From JBAPRR01 sp049281195 (GTDB taxonomy: Bacteria > Actinomycetota > Acidimicrobiia > Acidimicrobiales > CAVXTF01): a stretch of 20,445 nt of DNA. Position 1 is the stretch's first letter. Every line of letters begins with the position of its first letter. The stretch lies in NCBI GenBank assembly GCA_049281195.1, contig JBAPRR010000107.1, forward strand, positions 1 to 20,445, read 5' to 3'. The position numbers and the translations under genes are program-made. The notes beneath the pieces were generated by a model. The model had not been told where the DNA came from and searched no databases. It saw only the letters and a list, made by a program, of their open reading frames with translations. Below, piece by piece: positions 1-6,466 of this stretch.

Positions 1-25
1 GTCACGGTCGGATTACCGTATATGA

Positions 26-1414
26 GTGCTCCGACTCCACGACACAGCCACAGGAACGGTTCGCCCGCTCGAGCTCCGCGACGAGTCCGAGGTGACGATG
101 TACGTGTGTGGTCCGACGGTCTACGGAGTGCCCCACCTCGGCCACGGTCGTATGTCGCTGGTCTTCGACGTGCTGCGCCGCTACCTGGAATTCATCGGGA
201 AGCGGGTCACCTTCGTGTCGAACATCACCGATGTGGACGACAAGATCATCGCCAGGGCCAACGCAGAGACCCGAAGTGAAGAAGACGTCGCAACCGAATT
301 CGAAAAGGCATGGTGGGACGCCATGGACCAGCTCGGAGTCAAGCGACCTGACGAGATCCCACACGCCACGGCCTGGATCGAAGCCATGGTGGGCGTGATA
401 TCGGAGCTCATCGAACGCGGGGCCGCGTACGAGACCGACGACGGTGTCTACCTGTCGGTGGAGAAGGTTCCCGGTTACGGGCTGCTCGCGCATCAGAGCC
501 TCGAGTCGTTGCGCAGTGGAGCCCGGGTGGAGGTGGACGAGAAGAAGCGTTCGCCTGTCGACTTCGCTCTTTGGAAACGGGCCAAGCCAGGCGAACCCAC
601 TTGGGCATCGCCTTTTGGAGACGGTCGTCCGGGATGGCATACCGAGTGCGTCGCCATGTCGCTCGGACTGCTCGGGGAGGGTTTTGACATTCACGGTGGC
701 GGCCTCGACCTCGCTTTTCCGCACCACGAGAACGAACGGGCCCAGGCCGTGGCGCTCGGACGCGACTTCGCCAGGCACTGGGTCCACAACGGCTTCGTCG
801 AGATGGACGACGAGAAGATGTCGAAGTCGCTCGGGAACTTCGTTTCGTTGCCCGACATGTTCGAAGAGTCCGACTGGCGCGCCTACCGGCTCCTGGTGTT
901 GCGCGCCCACTACAGGTCCCCGATCGACGTGACCCGAGCAACCGTGGCCGACGCAGAGGCCGCGCTCGTCCGCCTGGACAACCTCGCCAGGCGTTTCGAT
1001 CTCGACGCTTCACTGGGTTCCCTCAACGAGCGCGATGCACTGGAGGCGGGGGTGGATGTGGACGCCCTGGCTTTTTTCAACGCGCGCATGCAGGACGACC
1101 TCGATACCCCGAACGCTCTGGGACACATCTTCGAGCTGAGCAAACGAGCCAATGGCAGCGCAGACGGCGGAGATCACGACACCGCCCAAAGGCTTTCCCG
1201 CACCGTGGCGATCCTGGCGGGGGCACTCGGTCTCGAGTTGCACAGCCGCTCAGGAGACGGCCCCGACGAGGCGGTTCTCCGGATGGCTTCCGAGCGCGTT
1301 GCAGCCAGAGCCGGGGGCGACTTCAAAAAGGCTGACGAATTGCGCGACGAGATCTTGGCCGCTGGCTGGATTATCGAGGATGGTTCAGGCGGACCCCGCT
1401 TCCGCCCCGCGTGA
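26..1414 (+). CDS. cysS: Cysteinyl-tRNA synthetase
   Basis: Class I aminoacyl-tRNA synthetase that charges tRNA-Cys with cysteine in the cytoplasm. The 462-residue length is normal. The sequence shows MYVCGPTVYG with zinc ligand C28, the HIGH-type signature HLGH at 37-40, the further zinc-site motifs HTEC and HHENE near 205-240, and KMSKS at 264-268. The C-terminal part has the usual FKKADELRDEIL helix and a terminal IIEDGSGGPRFR segment, which favours CysRS over the related mycothiol ligase MshC. The start is GTG at 26: an in-frame TGA lies immediately before it at 23-25, and the first beta strand LRLHDTATG is needed by the fold, so a later ATG would truncate it. That TGA may end an upstream gene, but too little is visible to say. 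Very secure assignment. Confidence 0.97.
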   Translation: MLRLHDTATGTVRPLELRDESEVTMYVCGPTVYGVPHLGHGRMSLVFDVLRRYLEFIGKRVTFVSNITDVDDKIIARANAETRSEEDVATEFEKAWWDAMDQLGVKRPDEIPHATAWIEAMVGVISELIERGAAYETDDGVYLSVEKVPGYGLLAHQSLESLRSGARVEVDEKKRSPVDFALWKRAKPGEPTWASPFGDGRPGWHTECVAMSLGLLGEGFDIHGGGLDLAFPHHENERAQAVALGRDFARHWVHNGFVEMDDEKMSKSLGNFVSLPDMFEESDWRAYRLLVLRAHYRSPIDVTRATVADAEAALVRLDNLARRFDLDASLGSLNERDALEAGVDVDALAFFNARMQDDLDTPNALGHIFELSKRANGSADGGDHDTAQRLSRTVAILAGALGLELHSRSGDGPDEAVLRMASERVAARAGGDFKKADELRDEILAAGWIIEDGSGGPRFRPA

Positions 1415-1442
1415 CGAAATAAGTATCGGGTCTCGCGCGAAA

Positions 1443-1466
1443 GTCCGCTCTGACAAACAGCGGGAC
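1443..1466 (+). terminator. Weak stem-loop after cysS
   Basis: GTCCGCT (1443-1449) can pair with AGC-G-GGAC (1459-1466) with one bulged G and a nine-base loop. It lies 29 bases past the cysS stop. No T-run follows, so a terminator role is only a suggestion. Confidence 0.25.
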
Positions 1467-1482
1467 GATTAGGAATTCGGGT

Positions 1483-1510
1483 TTCACAACTCGCCCTACA
1501 CGGATATATC
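1483..1510 (+). promoter_or_regulatory. Candidate promoter of the cold-shock gene
   Basis: TTCACA at 1483-1488 and TATATC at 1505-1510, 16 bases apart, resemble -35 and -10 boxes. The -10 lies inside a perfect 12-base palindrome CGGATATATCCG (1501-1512), which could also be a repressor site. Transcription from here would give a leader of about 115 bases, in keeping with the long leaders known for many cold-shock mRNAs. Read by eye only. Confidence 0.35.
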
Positions 1511-1591
1511 CGCGCGATGTAGCTTTTTGTCCGGGGGGCACCCGTGGTTCCGTTGTCAGCCGTCTCGGTACCTCAGAGTGGACGAAGCTTG

Positions 1592-1607
1592 GCTGCGGTC
1601 TCGCAGC
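1592..1607 (+). promoter_or_regulatory. Hairpin in the cold-shock gene leader
   Basis: GCTGCG (1592-1597), loop GTCT, CGCAGC (1602-1607): a perfect six-pair stem with a four-base loop, ending seven bases before the ribosome binding site GAGGGG (1615-1620). A stable hairpin this close to the ribosome site could modulate translation or mRNA stability; the role is inferred. Confidence 0.45.
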
Positions 1608-1630
1608 TCTGTTTGAGGGGAGTACCAGCA

Positions 1631-1840
1631 GTGCCGTCTGGGACAGTTAAGTGGTTCAACTCCGAAAAAGGCTATGGGTTCATCGCACAGCCTGACGGCG
1701 GGGAAGACGTGTTCGTTCATCACACGGCAATTCAGATGAATGGTTATCGGACGCTCGATGAAGGTCAAGCAGTTGAGTTCGACTTGCGTGATGGGCCCAA
1801 AGGACTTCAGGCGGTAGATGTTCGGCCTGCCGGCGGCTGA
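1631..1840 (+). CDS. csp: Cold-shock domain protein
   Basis: Small single-stranded nucleic-acid-binding protein with an OB fold, acting as an RNA chaperone. The 69 residues form one cold-shock domain: SGTVKWFNSEKGYGFI at the N-terminus with the RNP1-like motif KGYGFI (13-18), the RNP2-like motif VFVHH (27-31), and the final strands VEFDL and GLQAVDVRP. The usual length is 65-70. I choose GTG at 1631 because the domain begins there and GAGGGG sits eight bases upstream. A start further upstream would add about 29 residues with no similarity to the family. Probably monocistronic. The aromatic residues that stack on bases (W8, F17, F28) are present. Confidence 0.95.
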   Translation: MPSGTVKWFNSEKGYGFIAQPDGGEDVFVHHTAIQMNGYRTLDEGQAVEFDLRDGPKGLQAVDVRPAGG

Positions 1841-1865
1841 CCAGTCAGTAACAAAGTCCCGAATT

Positions 1866-1900
1866 CGTCCGCTGATGATTACCGCGTGAAGGCGCGGACG
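1866..1900 (+). terminator. Stem-loop after the cold-shock gene
   Basis: CGTCCGC (1866-1872) pairs perfectly with GCGGACG (1894-1900). An alternative inner hairpin CCGCG (1882-1886) with CGCGG (1893-1897) competes with it. It starts 25 bases past the stop and has no clear T-run, so termination is plausible but not shown. Confidence 0.35.
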
Positions 1901-2125
1901 GTTGTACGCGCTCCAATTCTGCCGATTGTGATCAGAATCGGAAACCTGTTGCTTCCAGGTCAGGCTTAAAAGAGCGCGCGATCTTTAAAAACTTCTGAAT
2001 TCGATCGAAATTGATTCGACTAACCGAATGCCGAGCAGCTATTTGATCGCGTTCGCTGTGCGAACAATCAAGCAATGCATTTTGGTCGCTCGATATTGAG
2101 AGAGCCGAAGCGCAAAGGCCGAGCG

Positions 2126-2151
2126 TCAATCGAGCCGGACTTCAATCGAGC
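2126..2151 (+). repeat. Short direct repeat TCAATCGAGC
   Basis: The ten bases TCAATCGAGC occur at 2126-2135 and again at 2142-2151, a 16-base period. They lie at the border between the AT-rich and GC-rich halves of the intergenic region. Function unknown. Confidence 0.5.
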
Positions 2152-2256
2152 TGTGCCGGTCGATCAGAGAGGGCAACCCTCCGGCGGCATCGCGACGGCG
2201 CCCGGCTAAGGCCCGTCCGGGCCGGAACCCCATTCCGTGACGCCCACCCACCCCTG

Positions 2257-2274
2257 AACCGGTTGCAACCGGTT
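2257..2274. promoter_or_regulatory. Perfect 18-base palindrome
   Basis: AACCGGTTGCAACCGGTT reads the same on both strands and is also two copies of the palindromic octamer AACCGGTT separated by GC. It lies 10 bases upstream of the TetR-type operator and about 207 bases upstream of the acyl-CoA dehydrogenase start. It looks like a binding site for a dimeric or tetrameric regulator; which one is unknown. Confidence 0.55.
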
Positions 2275-2283
2275 TCCCCTTAA

Positions 2284-2299
2284 GTTACTGTTGAGTAAC
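2284..2299. promoter_or_regulatory. TetR-type operator upstream of the acyl-CoA dehydrogenase
   Basis: GTTACT-GTTG-AGTAAC is a perfect 6-4-6 inverted repeat. A close copy, CGTACT-GGCA-AGTAAC, lies at the start of the TetR gene (6384-6399) and matches at 10 of 12 half-site positions. TetR repressors of fatty-acid genes commonly bind palindromes of this size. That this site is bound by the window's own TetR protein is inference. A -35-like TTGAGT (2291-2296) overlaps the right arm, with a weak TTGGTA 17 bases on. Confidence 0.5.
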
Positions 2300-2439
2300 A
2301 AGCCTCGCGCTGCTTGGTACCGGCACCCGCCGGCAGGACCACGGTGGCAGGGCTTCGCTCGGCGGCGGTCCCAGCCGGGATCCGATCCCCGACGAAAGTC
2401 CTGAATATTCGTAAGTCCGCATCAGGTGGTCGCCGATGA

Positions 2440-2457
2440 GTCGGATGAGGGTCCGAC
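2440..2457 (+). promoter_or_regulatory. Leader hairpin before the acyl-CoA dehydrogenase
   Basis: GTCGGA (2440-2445) pairs with TCCGAC (2452-2457) around a six-base loop. It lies about 14 bases before the ribosome binding site and could affect translation. Seen by eye only. Confidence 0.35.
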
Positions 2458-2481
2458 GTAGGGACGATTGCGAAGGGACGG

Positions 2482-3699
2482 ATGATGCCTGAGTTTTCGC
2501 TGGAGCTGAACGAAGACCAACAGACTCTTCAGAAGTGGGTTCACGATTTTGCCGAAGGCGTCATGCGCCCCGCCGCCCACGATTGGGACGAGCGTGAAGA
2601 GACGCCTTGGCCCATCATCGAGGAGGCCGCCCAGATCGGCCTGTACTCCTTCGACTTCCTAGTCAACGGCTTCACGGACCCCACCGGGCTGTCACTACCG
2701 CTGATCTACGAGGAGCTGAGTTGGGGGGATGCCGGCATTGCGCTCGCGCTCATGGGCAGTTCCCTTGCCGTCGCCGGATTGGCTGCCAACGGAACGCCCG
2801 AGCAACTCATGGAGTGGGCACCGCAGTGCTTCGGCACCCCGGGCGATCTGAAGCTCGGGGCGTTTTGCGTCTCCGAGGCTGATGCCGGGTCAGACGTGAG
2901 CTCGCTCAAAACACGAGCCGTATACGACGAGGCCAAAGACGAGTGGGTGATCAACGGCACGAAGACATGGATCACCAATGGCGGGATCGCACACACCAAC
3001 GTCGTCGTGGCATCGGTCGTACCGGAGCTCGGCAGCCGGGGGCAGGCGAGCTTCGTCGTGCCGGAGGGAACTCCGGGCGTCTCCGCCGGTCACAAGTTCC
3101 AGAAAATGGGAATCCGCGCATCGCACACCGGTGAGGTCATCTTCGACGATTGCCGCATCCCCGGTCGCTGCCTTCTCGGTGGCAAGGAGAAGCTCGACGA
3201 GCGCATCGCCCGCGCCCGTGAAGGAAAGCGGAGCAGTTCGCAGGCCGCCATGGCCACCTTCGAATCGACCCGCCCATCTGTCGGGGCGCAGGCCGTCGGC
3301 ATCGCCCGTGCCGCTTACGAGTACTCGCTCGAGTACGCGAAGGAGCGCCGGGCCTTCGGCCGGTTGATAATCGACAACCAGGGCATCGCTTTCAAGATCG
3401 CCGACATGAGGATGCGCATCGACGCCTCACGGCTTTTGGTGTGGCGGGCGAGTTGGATGGGGGCGACCCATCAGCCGTTCAGCGCAGGCGAGGGCTCGAT
3501 GTCAAAGCTCTTCGCCGGAGAGACCGCAGTTTGGGTAACCGAGCAGGCGATCCAGATCATGGGCGGTCAGGGATACGTGCGTGAGCACCCGGTCGAGCGC
3601 TGGCATCGTGACTCGAAGATCTACACGATCTTCGAAGGAACCTCGGAGATCCAGCGCCTGGTGATCGCAAGAGCGGTCTCGGGCATCCACATTCCCTGA
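2482..3699 (+). CDS. Acyl-CoA dehydrogenase
   Basis: FAD enzyme that makes the alpha-beta double bond in acyl-CoA thioesters, the first step of beta-oxidation or of branched-chain or steroid side-chain breakdown. It is 405 residues, normal for the family. It shows the helical N-terminal domain, the FAD/substrate segments AFCVSEADAGSD and WITNGG, and the C-terminal ERRAFGRLI and IMGGQGYVREHPVERWHRD. The catalytic base should be E385 in FEGTSEIQR, the usual YEGT position. A basic segment of about 25 residues (KEKLDERIARAREGKRSS) lengthens the linker before the C-terminal helical domain. The start is ATG at 2482 or 2485, with GAAGGGACGG just upstream. It seems monocistronic, and the TetR-type palindrome about 185 bases upstream suggests control by acyl-CoA availability. 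The substrate cannot be read from the sequence. Confidence 0.93.
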   Translation: MMPEFSLELNEDQQTLQKWVHDFAEGVMRPAAHDWDEREETPWPIIEEAAQIGLYSFDFLVNGFTDPTGLSLPLIYEELSWGDAGIALALMGSSLAVAGLAANGTPEQLMEWAPQCFGTPGDLKLGAFCVSEADAGSDVSSLKTRAVYDEAKDEWVINGTKTWITNGGIAHTNVVVASVVPELGSRGQASFVVPEGTPGVSAGHKFQKMGIRASHTGEVIFDDCRIPGRCLLGGKEKLDERIARAREGKRSSSQAAMATFESTRPSVGAQAVGIARAAYEYSLEYAKERRAFGRLIIDNQGIAFKIADMRMRIDASRLLVWRASWMGATHQPFSAGEGSMSKLFAGETAVWVTEQAIQIMGGQGYVREHPVERWHRDSKIYTIFEGTSEIQRLVIARAVSGIHIP

Positions 3700-3984
3700 G
3701 CTGCACCGGGCCTGAGCTGGGCATCAGTCCGTTCTGAGTACCGGTCTGACAATGGGTATAGAGATCACCGAAGCCACCGGGTAGGGCTCAGAAGGGCTGC
3801 TGGTACCGCCGGCGGTGGTGCCGGTCGTTCAGCGTTCCCTAAGCTTGCCGTCAGGTGCGACGGGAGTGACCTGGCAGAGAACGGATCGGCGTGCATACTG
3901 GACGGCCTCGTCGTCCGGCATCGGCGACATCCGAAAACATCTAGGTGATCCACGAATGAGCTGCATACCAGCGAGCAAGGTCGT

Positions 3985-5145
3985 ATGAGCACTTACCGTT
4001 CACGGACCAAGGCGAGGACCGCGCTGACAGTTTCGCTCGCCCTGGTGGCGGTCCTGCTGGTAGCCGGGATCGCCGCGATCGCGCTTGTCCATCACCAGGA
4101 CACCACGAACGCCGGATCGCACGGCAATACCGACACCACTACTCACACGACCCAGCAGCAAACCGCGGAAGCTGTGGCCTGGACGTCTCCGAAGGCGGGA
4201 CAGACCGGGGTTTCGCCGGCTGGACCGATCGTGGTTCACCTGACCCAGGCGCTGGCACCGGGAAGCCCCATGCCGACCATCACGCCGAACGTGTCGGGAA
4301 CTTGGGCTCTGACCGCCCCGACGACTCTGACCTTCGAGCCGTCCGCTTCGCTGGTGCCTTTCCAGACCTACACGGTCACGGTTCCCGGCGGGTCGGATGG
4401 TCTGCGTGGGAAATCGGGCGATCACCTGGCGGCGAACGTACAGATCGGGTTCAAGATCGAGGCCGCGCCGTTCCTACGGCTGCAGCAGGTGCTCGCACAG
4501 CTCAACTATCTGCCGGTCTCGTTCACGCCACAGACCACCACCGCATTGCCGGCGGACCAGGAGGCGATGACACAGCTCGGGACCTTCAACTGGCGCTGGC
4601 CCAACATGCCTTCAACACTGACGTCGTTGTTCGTGCAAGGAGACGATGACGTTCTCACCCAGGGCGCCGTCATGATGTTCGAGAGCCTGCACGGTCTTGC
4701 GACAGACGGGATCGCCGGGCCCGACGTCTGGAGTGACCTTCTTCAAGCTGTGGCCAACAACCAGCTCGACCCGAACCCGTGGGACTGGATCTACGTGCAG
4801 AAGACCCCTGTGCCCGAGCAGCTTTACGCGTGGAGCAACGGCAAGGTGGTGTTTCAGACTGCGGCCAACACCGGTGCTCAGGGCGTGCAGACTCCTGACG
4901 GCTCCTGGCCCGTCTACCTGCACTGGGCGACGACGACCATGCAGGGAACCAACCCCAACGGCACCAAGTACGACGACAAGAACGTCCTGTGGGTGAGTTA
5001 CTTCTACAAAGGCGATGCCCTGCACGCCTTCCTTCGCGGCTCGTACGGCACGCCGCAAAGTCTCGGATGCGTCGAGATGCCGACAGCGTCTGCAGCGAAG
5101 GTATTCCCGTTGACGCCGATCGGCACCGTCGTCACGGTGCAATGA
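3985..5145 (+). CDS. L,D-transpeptidase with Ig-like and peptidoglycan-binding domains
   Basis: Secreted or membrane-anchored cell-wall enzyme that forms 3-3 cross-links, or attaches groups, on peptidoglycan stem peptides. It is 386 residues: one membrane anchor at about 13-36 (ALTVSLALVAVLLVAG), a Thr/Gln/His-rich linker, an Ig-like Big_5-type region at about 66-150 (SPKAGQTGVSP to VPGGSDGLRG), a peptidoglycan-binding-like helical part containing GLATDGIAGPDVWSDLL at about 234-250, and a C-terminal YkuD domain. The YkuD signature is complete: H347 and S359-L-G-C362, with C362 as the nucleophile. ATG at 3985 follows AAGG with good spacing. The phosphatase gene starts nine bases after its stop, so they are probably one transcript. 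The 285-base gap before it shows no gene. Confidence 0.9.
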   Translation: MSTYRSRTKARTALTVSLALVAVLLVAGIAAIALVHHQDTTNAGSHGNTDTTTHTTQQQTAEAVAWTSPKAGQTGVSPAGPIVVHLTQALAPGSPMPTITPNVSGTWALTAPTTLTFEPSASLVPFQTYTVTVPGGSDGLRGKSGDHLAANVQIGFKIEAAPFLRLQQVLAQLNYLPVSFTPQTTTALPADQEAMTQLGTFNWRWPNMPSTLTSLFVQGDDDVLTQGAVMMFESLHGLATDGIAGPDVWSDLLQAVANNQLDPNPWDWIYVQKTPVPEQLYAWSNGKVVFQTAANTGAQGVQTPDGSWPVYLHWATTTMQGTNPNGTKYDDKNVLWVSYFYKGDALHAFLRGSYGTPQSLGCVEMPTASAAKVFPLTPIGTVVTVQ

Positions 5146-5154
5146 CAGGCCTAC

Positions 5155-5682
5155 TTGACCGAAACTGAACCGGCAGGATCGAACGTGGTGTTTCTCTGCA
5201 CCGGCAATGCCGCACGATCGGTGATGGCAGGACGGTTCATGGAGGAATCGGGTGTCGCTGCCACCGTTGTCACAGCCGGAACTCACGTGGTCGAGAACCA
5301 GCCCATGAGCCGTCGTACACGCGCTGCAATGTTGGCGGTGGGCGTGGATCCGGGATCGCATAGAAGCCATCAGTTGACCGATGCAGATGTGCAGTCCGCG
5401 GATCTGATCGTGACGATGGAACCCGAGCACGTGAGCTTTGTACGGCGTCGCTATCCCGAAGCCGCTTCGCGAACTGCGACCATCCGTTACCTCGAAGAGC
5501 ACCTCCAGGCCGGAGCGGAGCCGTTGGGCGACAGGGTGGCGCAGCTACATCTGCAAGACGTCGCCCCGGAGGCACAAGGGGAGATCGATGATCCGGCCGG
5601 AAAAGAAGAGCCCGAGTACATCGAGTGTGCCGCGGCTCTCCATGAGGTCATCCAGAAGCTGGCTCCGAGCCTCAAAGGCTGA
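5155..5682 (+). CDS. Low-molecular-weight protein-tyrosine-phosphatase family protein
   Basis: Cytoplasmic phosphatase of the LMW-PTP fold, which also includes arsenate reductases. The N-terminal P-loop VVFLCTGNAARS has the C-X5-R signature (C15, R21). The general-acid Asp-Pro is D146-P147 in IDDPAGKEEPEY. It is 175 residues, slightly longer than the usual 140-160. LMW-PTPs often regulate polysaccharide or cell-wall kinases, which fits its position next to the L,D-transpeptidase, but the target is not known. The start is uncertain: TTG at 5155 gives an eight-residue lead before the first strand, whereas GTG at 5185 or 5188 would begin right at the strand. Arsenate reduction is less likely given the phosphatase-type DP loop. 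It converges on the TetR gene, leaving 13 bases between stops. Confidence 0.85.
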   Translation: MTETEPAGSNVVFLCTGNAARSVMAGRFMEESGVAATVVTAGTHVVENQPMSRRTRAAMLAVGVDPGSHRSHQLTDADVQSADLIVTMEPEHVSFVRRRYPEAASRTATIRYLEEHLQAGAEPLGDRVAQLHLQDVAPEAQGEIDDPAGKEEPEYIECAAALHEVIQKLAPSLKG

Positions 5683-5695
5683 GCCGAAACCGGAC

Positions 5696-6373
5696 TCAGT
5701 CTCTGTGAACTGATCGGAGGCCGGCCCAGGCCAGATCGCTCACCCTGCGCGCAAGACGATCCGCCTCGCTCTTCGCCGCGTCGATCTCGTCTGTCTGGTC
5801 GCTCTTTGCCCGACCGCCGGTGCTCTCGAGCCAGTGCCTGCTGGCCCCGGTGGCCATTCCGACGACGGCATAAGCCAGCAGTCGGCGGTGCTCCGAGTCC
5901 AACCCCGCGTCGATCAGAGCATCGACAGCTTCGGCGACCACGTCCTCGACGCGACGAAGCGCACGGGAGAGCTCTGGGTCGTCCGGCATGTCGCTTCCGA
6001 ACAGGAGCCTGAAGGCGTCCTCGTAGCGGACGACGAGATTGAAGTAGGCCGCGAAACCGGCTTCGACCTGCTGACGGGGGCCTTCTGCGGCCGCGGCGGC
6101 GGTGCTTATGGCCACGAGCATGTCGCGTCCGACCGAGTCGACCAGTTCCAGGTACAGCGCCCGCTTCGAGGTGAAGTGCTGGTAGAGCAGGGGCTTTGTG
6201 ACGCCGGCTCCGGCGGCGATGTCGTCCATCGTCGTGGCGGCGAAGCCACGCACGGCGAACAGGCTCAGTGCTACTTCCAGTAGCTGTTCACGCCTCTGAT
6301 CCGCGGGAAGTCGCCGCGGAGTGGATTCGTACTCGGGATCGGCGGTGTTGTTGCCGATGCGCTGGACGGACAC
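5696..6373 (-). CDS. TetR-family transcriptional regulator
   Basis: DNA-binding repressor with a TetR_N helix-turn-helix near the N-terminus: RREQLLEVALSLFAVRGF, TTMDDIAAGAGVTKPLLYQHF, SKRALYLELV. The all-helical remainder is the ligand domain. The frame opens at TTG 6394, giving 232 residues. I prefer GTG at 6373 (225 residues) because the operator-like palindrome at 6384-6399 covers the TTG, and a -10-like TACGCT lies eight bases before the GTG, suggesting a leaderless, self-repressed gene. Neither start has a good ribosome site. The operator half-site is shared with the acyl-CoA dehydrogenase promoter 4 kb away, so an acyl-CoA ligand is a reasonable guess. It lies 72 or more bases downstream of the glycosyltransferase on the same strand and can have its own promoter. 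Confidence 0.88.
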   Translation of the reverse strand: MSVQRIGNNTADPEYESTPRRLPADQRREQLLEVALSLFAVRGFAATTMDDIAAGAGVTKPLLYQHFTSKRALYLELVDSVGRDMLVAISTAAAAAEGPRQQVEAGFAAYFNLVVRYEDAFRLLFGSDMPDDPELSRALRRVEDVVAEAVDALIDAGLDSEHRRLLAYAVVGMATGASRHWLESTGGRAKSDQTDEIDAAKSEADRLARRVSDLAWAGLRSVHRD

Positions 6374-6383
6374 GGAGATCGAG

Positions 6384-6399
6384 CGTACTGGCAAGTAAC
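6384..6399. promoter_or_regulatory. Operator-like palindrome at the TetR gene start
   Basis: CGTACT-GGCA-AGTAAC on the plus strand has an imperfect 6-4-6 symmetry and one arm (AGTAAC) identical to the palindrome at 2284-2299. Its position across the likely -10 of the TetR gene fits autorepression. The assignment is inference. Confidence 0.45.
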
Positions 6400-6466
6400 C
6401 ATCACGATGAGTGAGCTAACGGACATTTTCCGAGCCGTTTTGTGCCTGCCGATGCCCTGTTGCGCC

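Larger units (their letters stand above)
1841..2481. other. 640-base intergenic region, no gene recognised
   Basis: No convincing protein or tRNA is seen. A 65-codon minus-strand frame at 1932-2129 has a TTG start and no family resemblance. The part from about 1910 to 2110 is clearly richer in A and T than the rest of the window, while 2160-2250 is very GC-rich with a GGCCC-GTCC-GGGCC hairpin. The second half holds two palindromes and the leader of the acyl-CoA dehydrogenase gene, described separately. No known riboswitch fold was recognised by eye. Confidence 0.6.

Noticed and set aside
1..25. Tail of an upstream gene ending in TGA at 23-25
   Set aside because: Seven codons are too few to recognise a protein, and the TGA may be chance.
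2..910. 302-codon minus-strand frame opposite cysS
   Set aside because: It lies wholly within the secure cysS gene on the other strand and shows no protein family features.
1932..2129. 65-codon minus-strand frame in the intergenic region
   Set aside because: TTG start, no ribosome site, no recognisable motif, and it sits in AT-rich DNA without codon bias like its neighbours.
2395..2445. GACGAAAGTC and GCCGATGAGTC, reminiscent of hammerhead ribozyme pieces
   Set aside because: The conserved CUGAUGA and GAAA cores are not in the required order around helices, so no hammerhead can be drawn.
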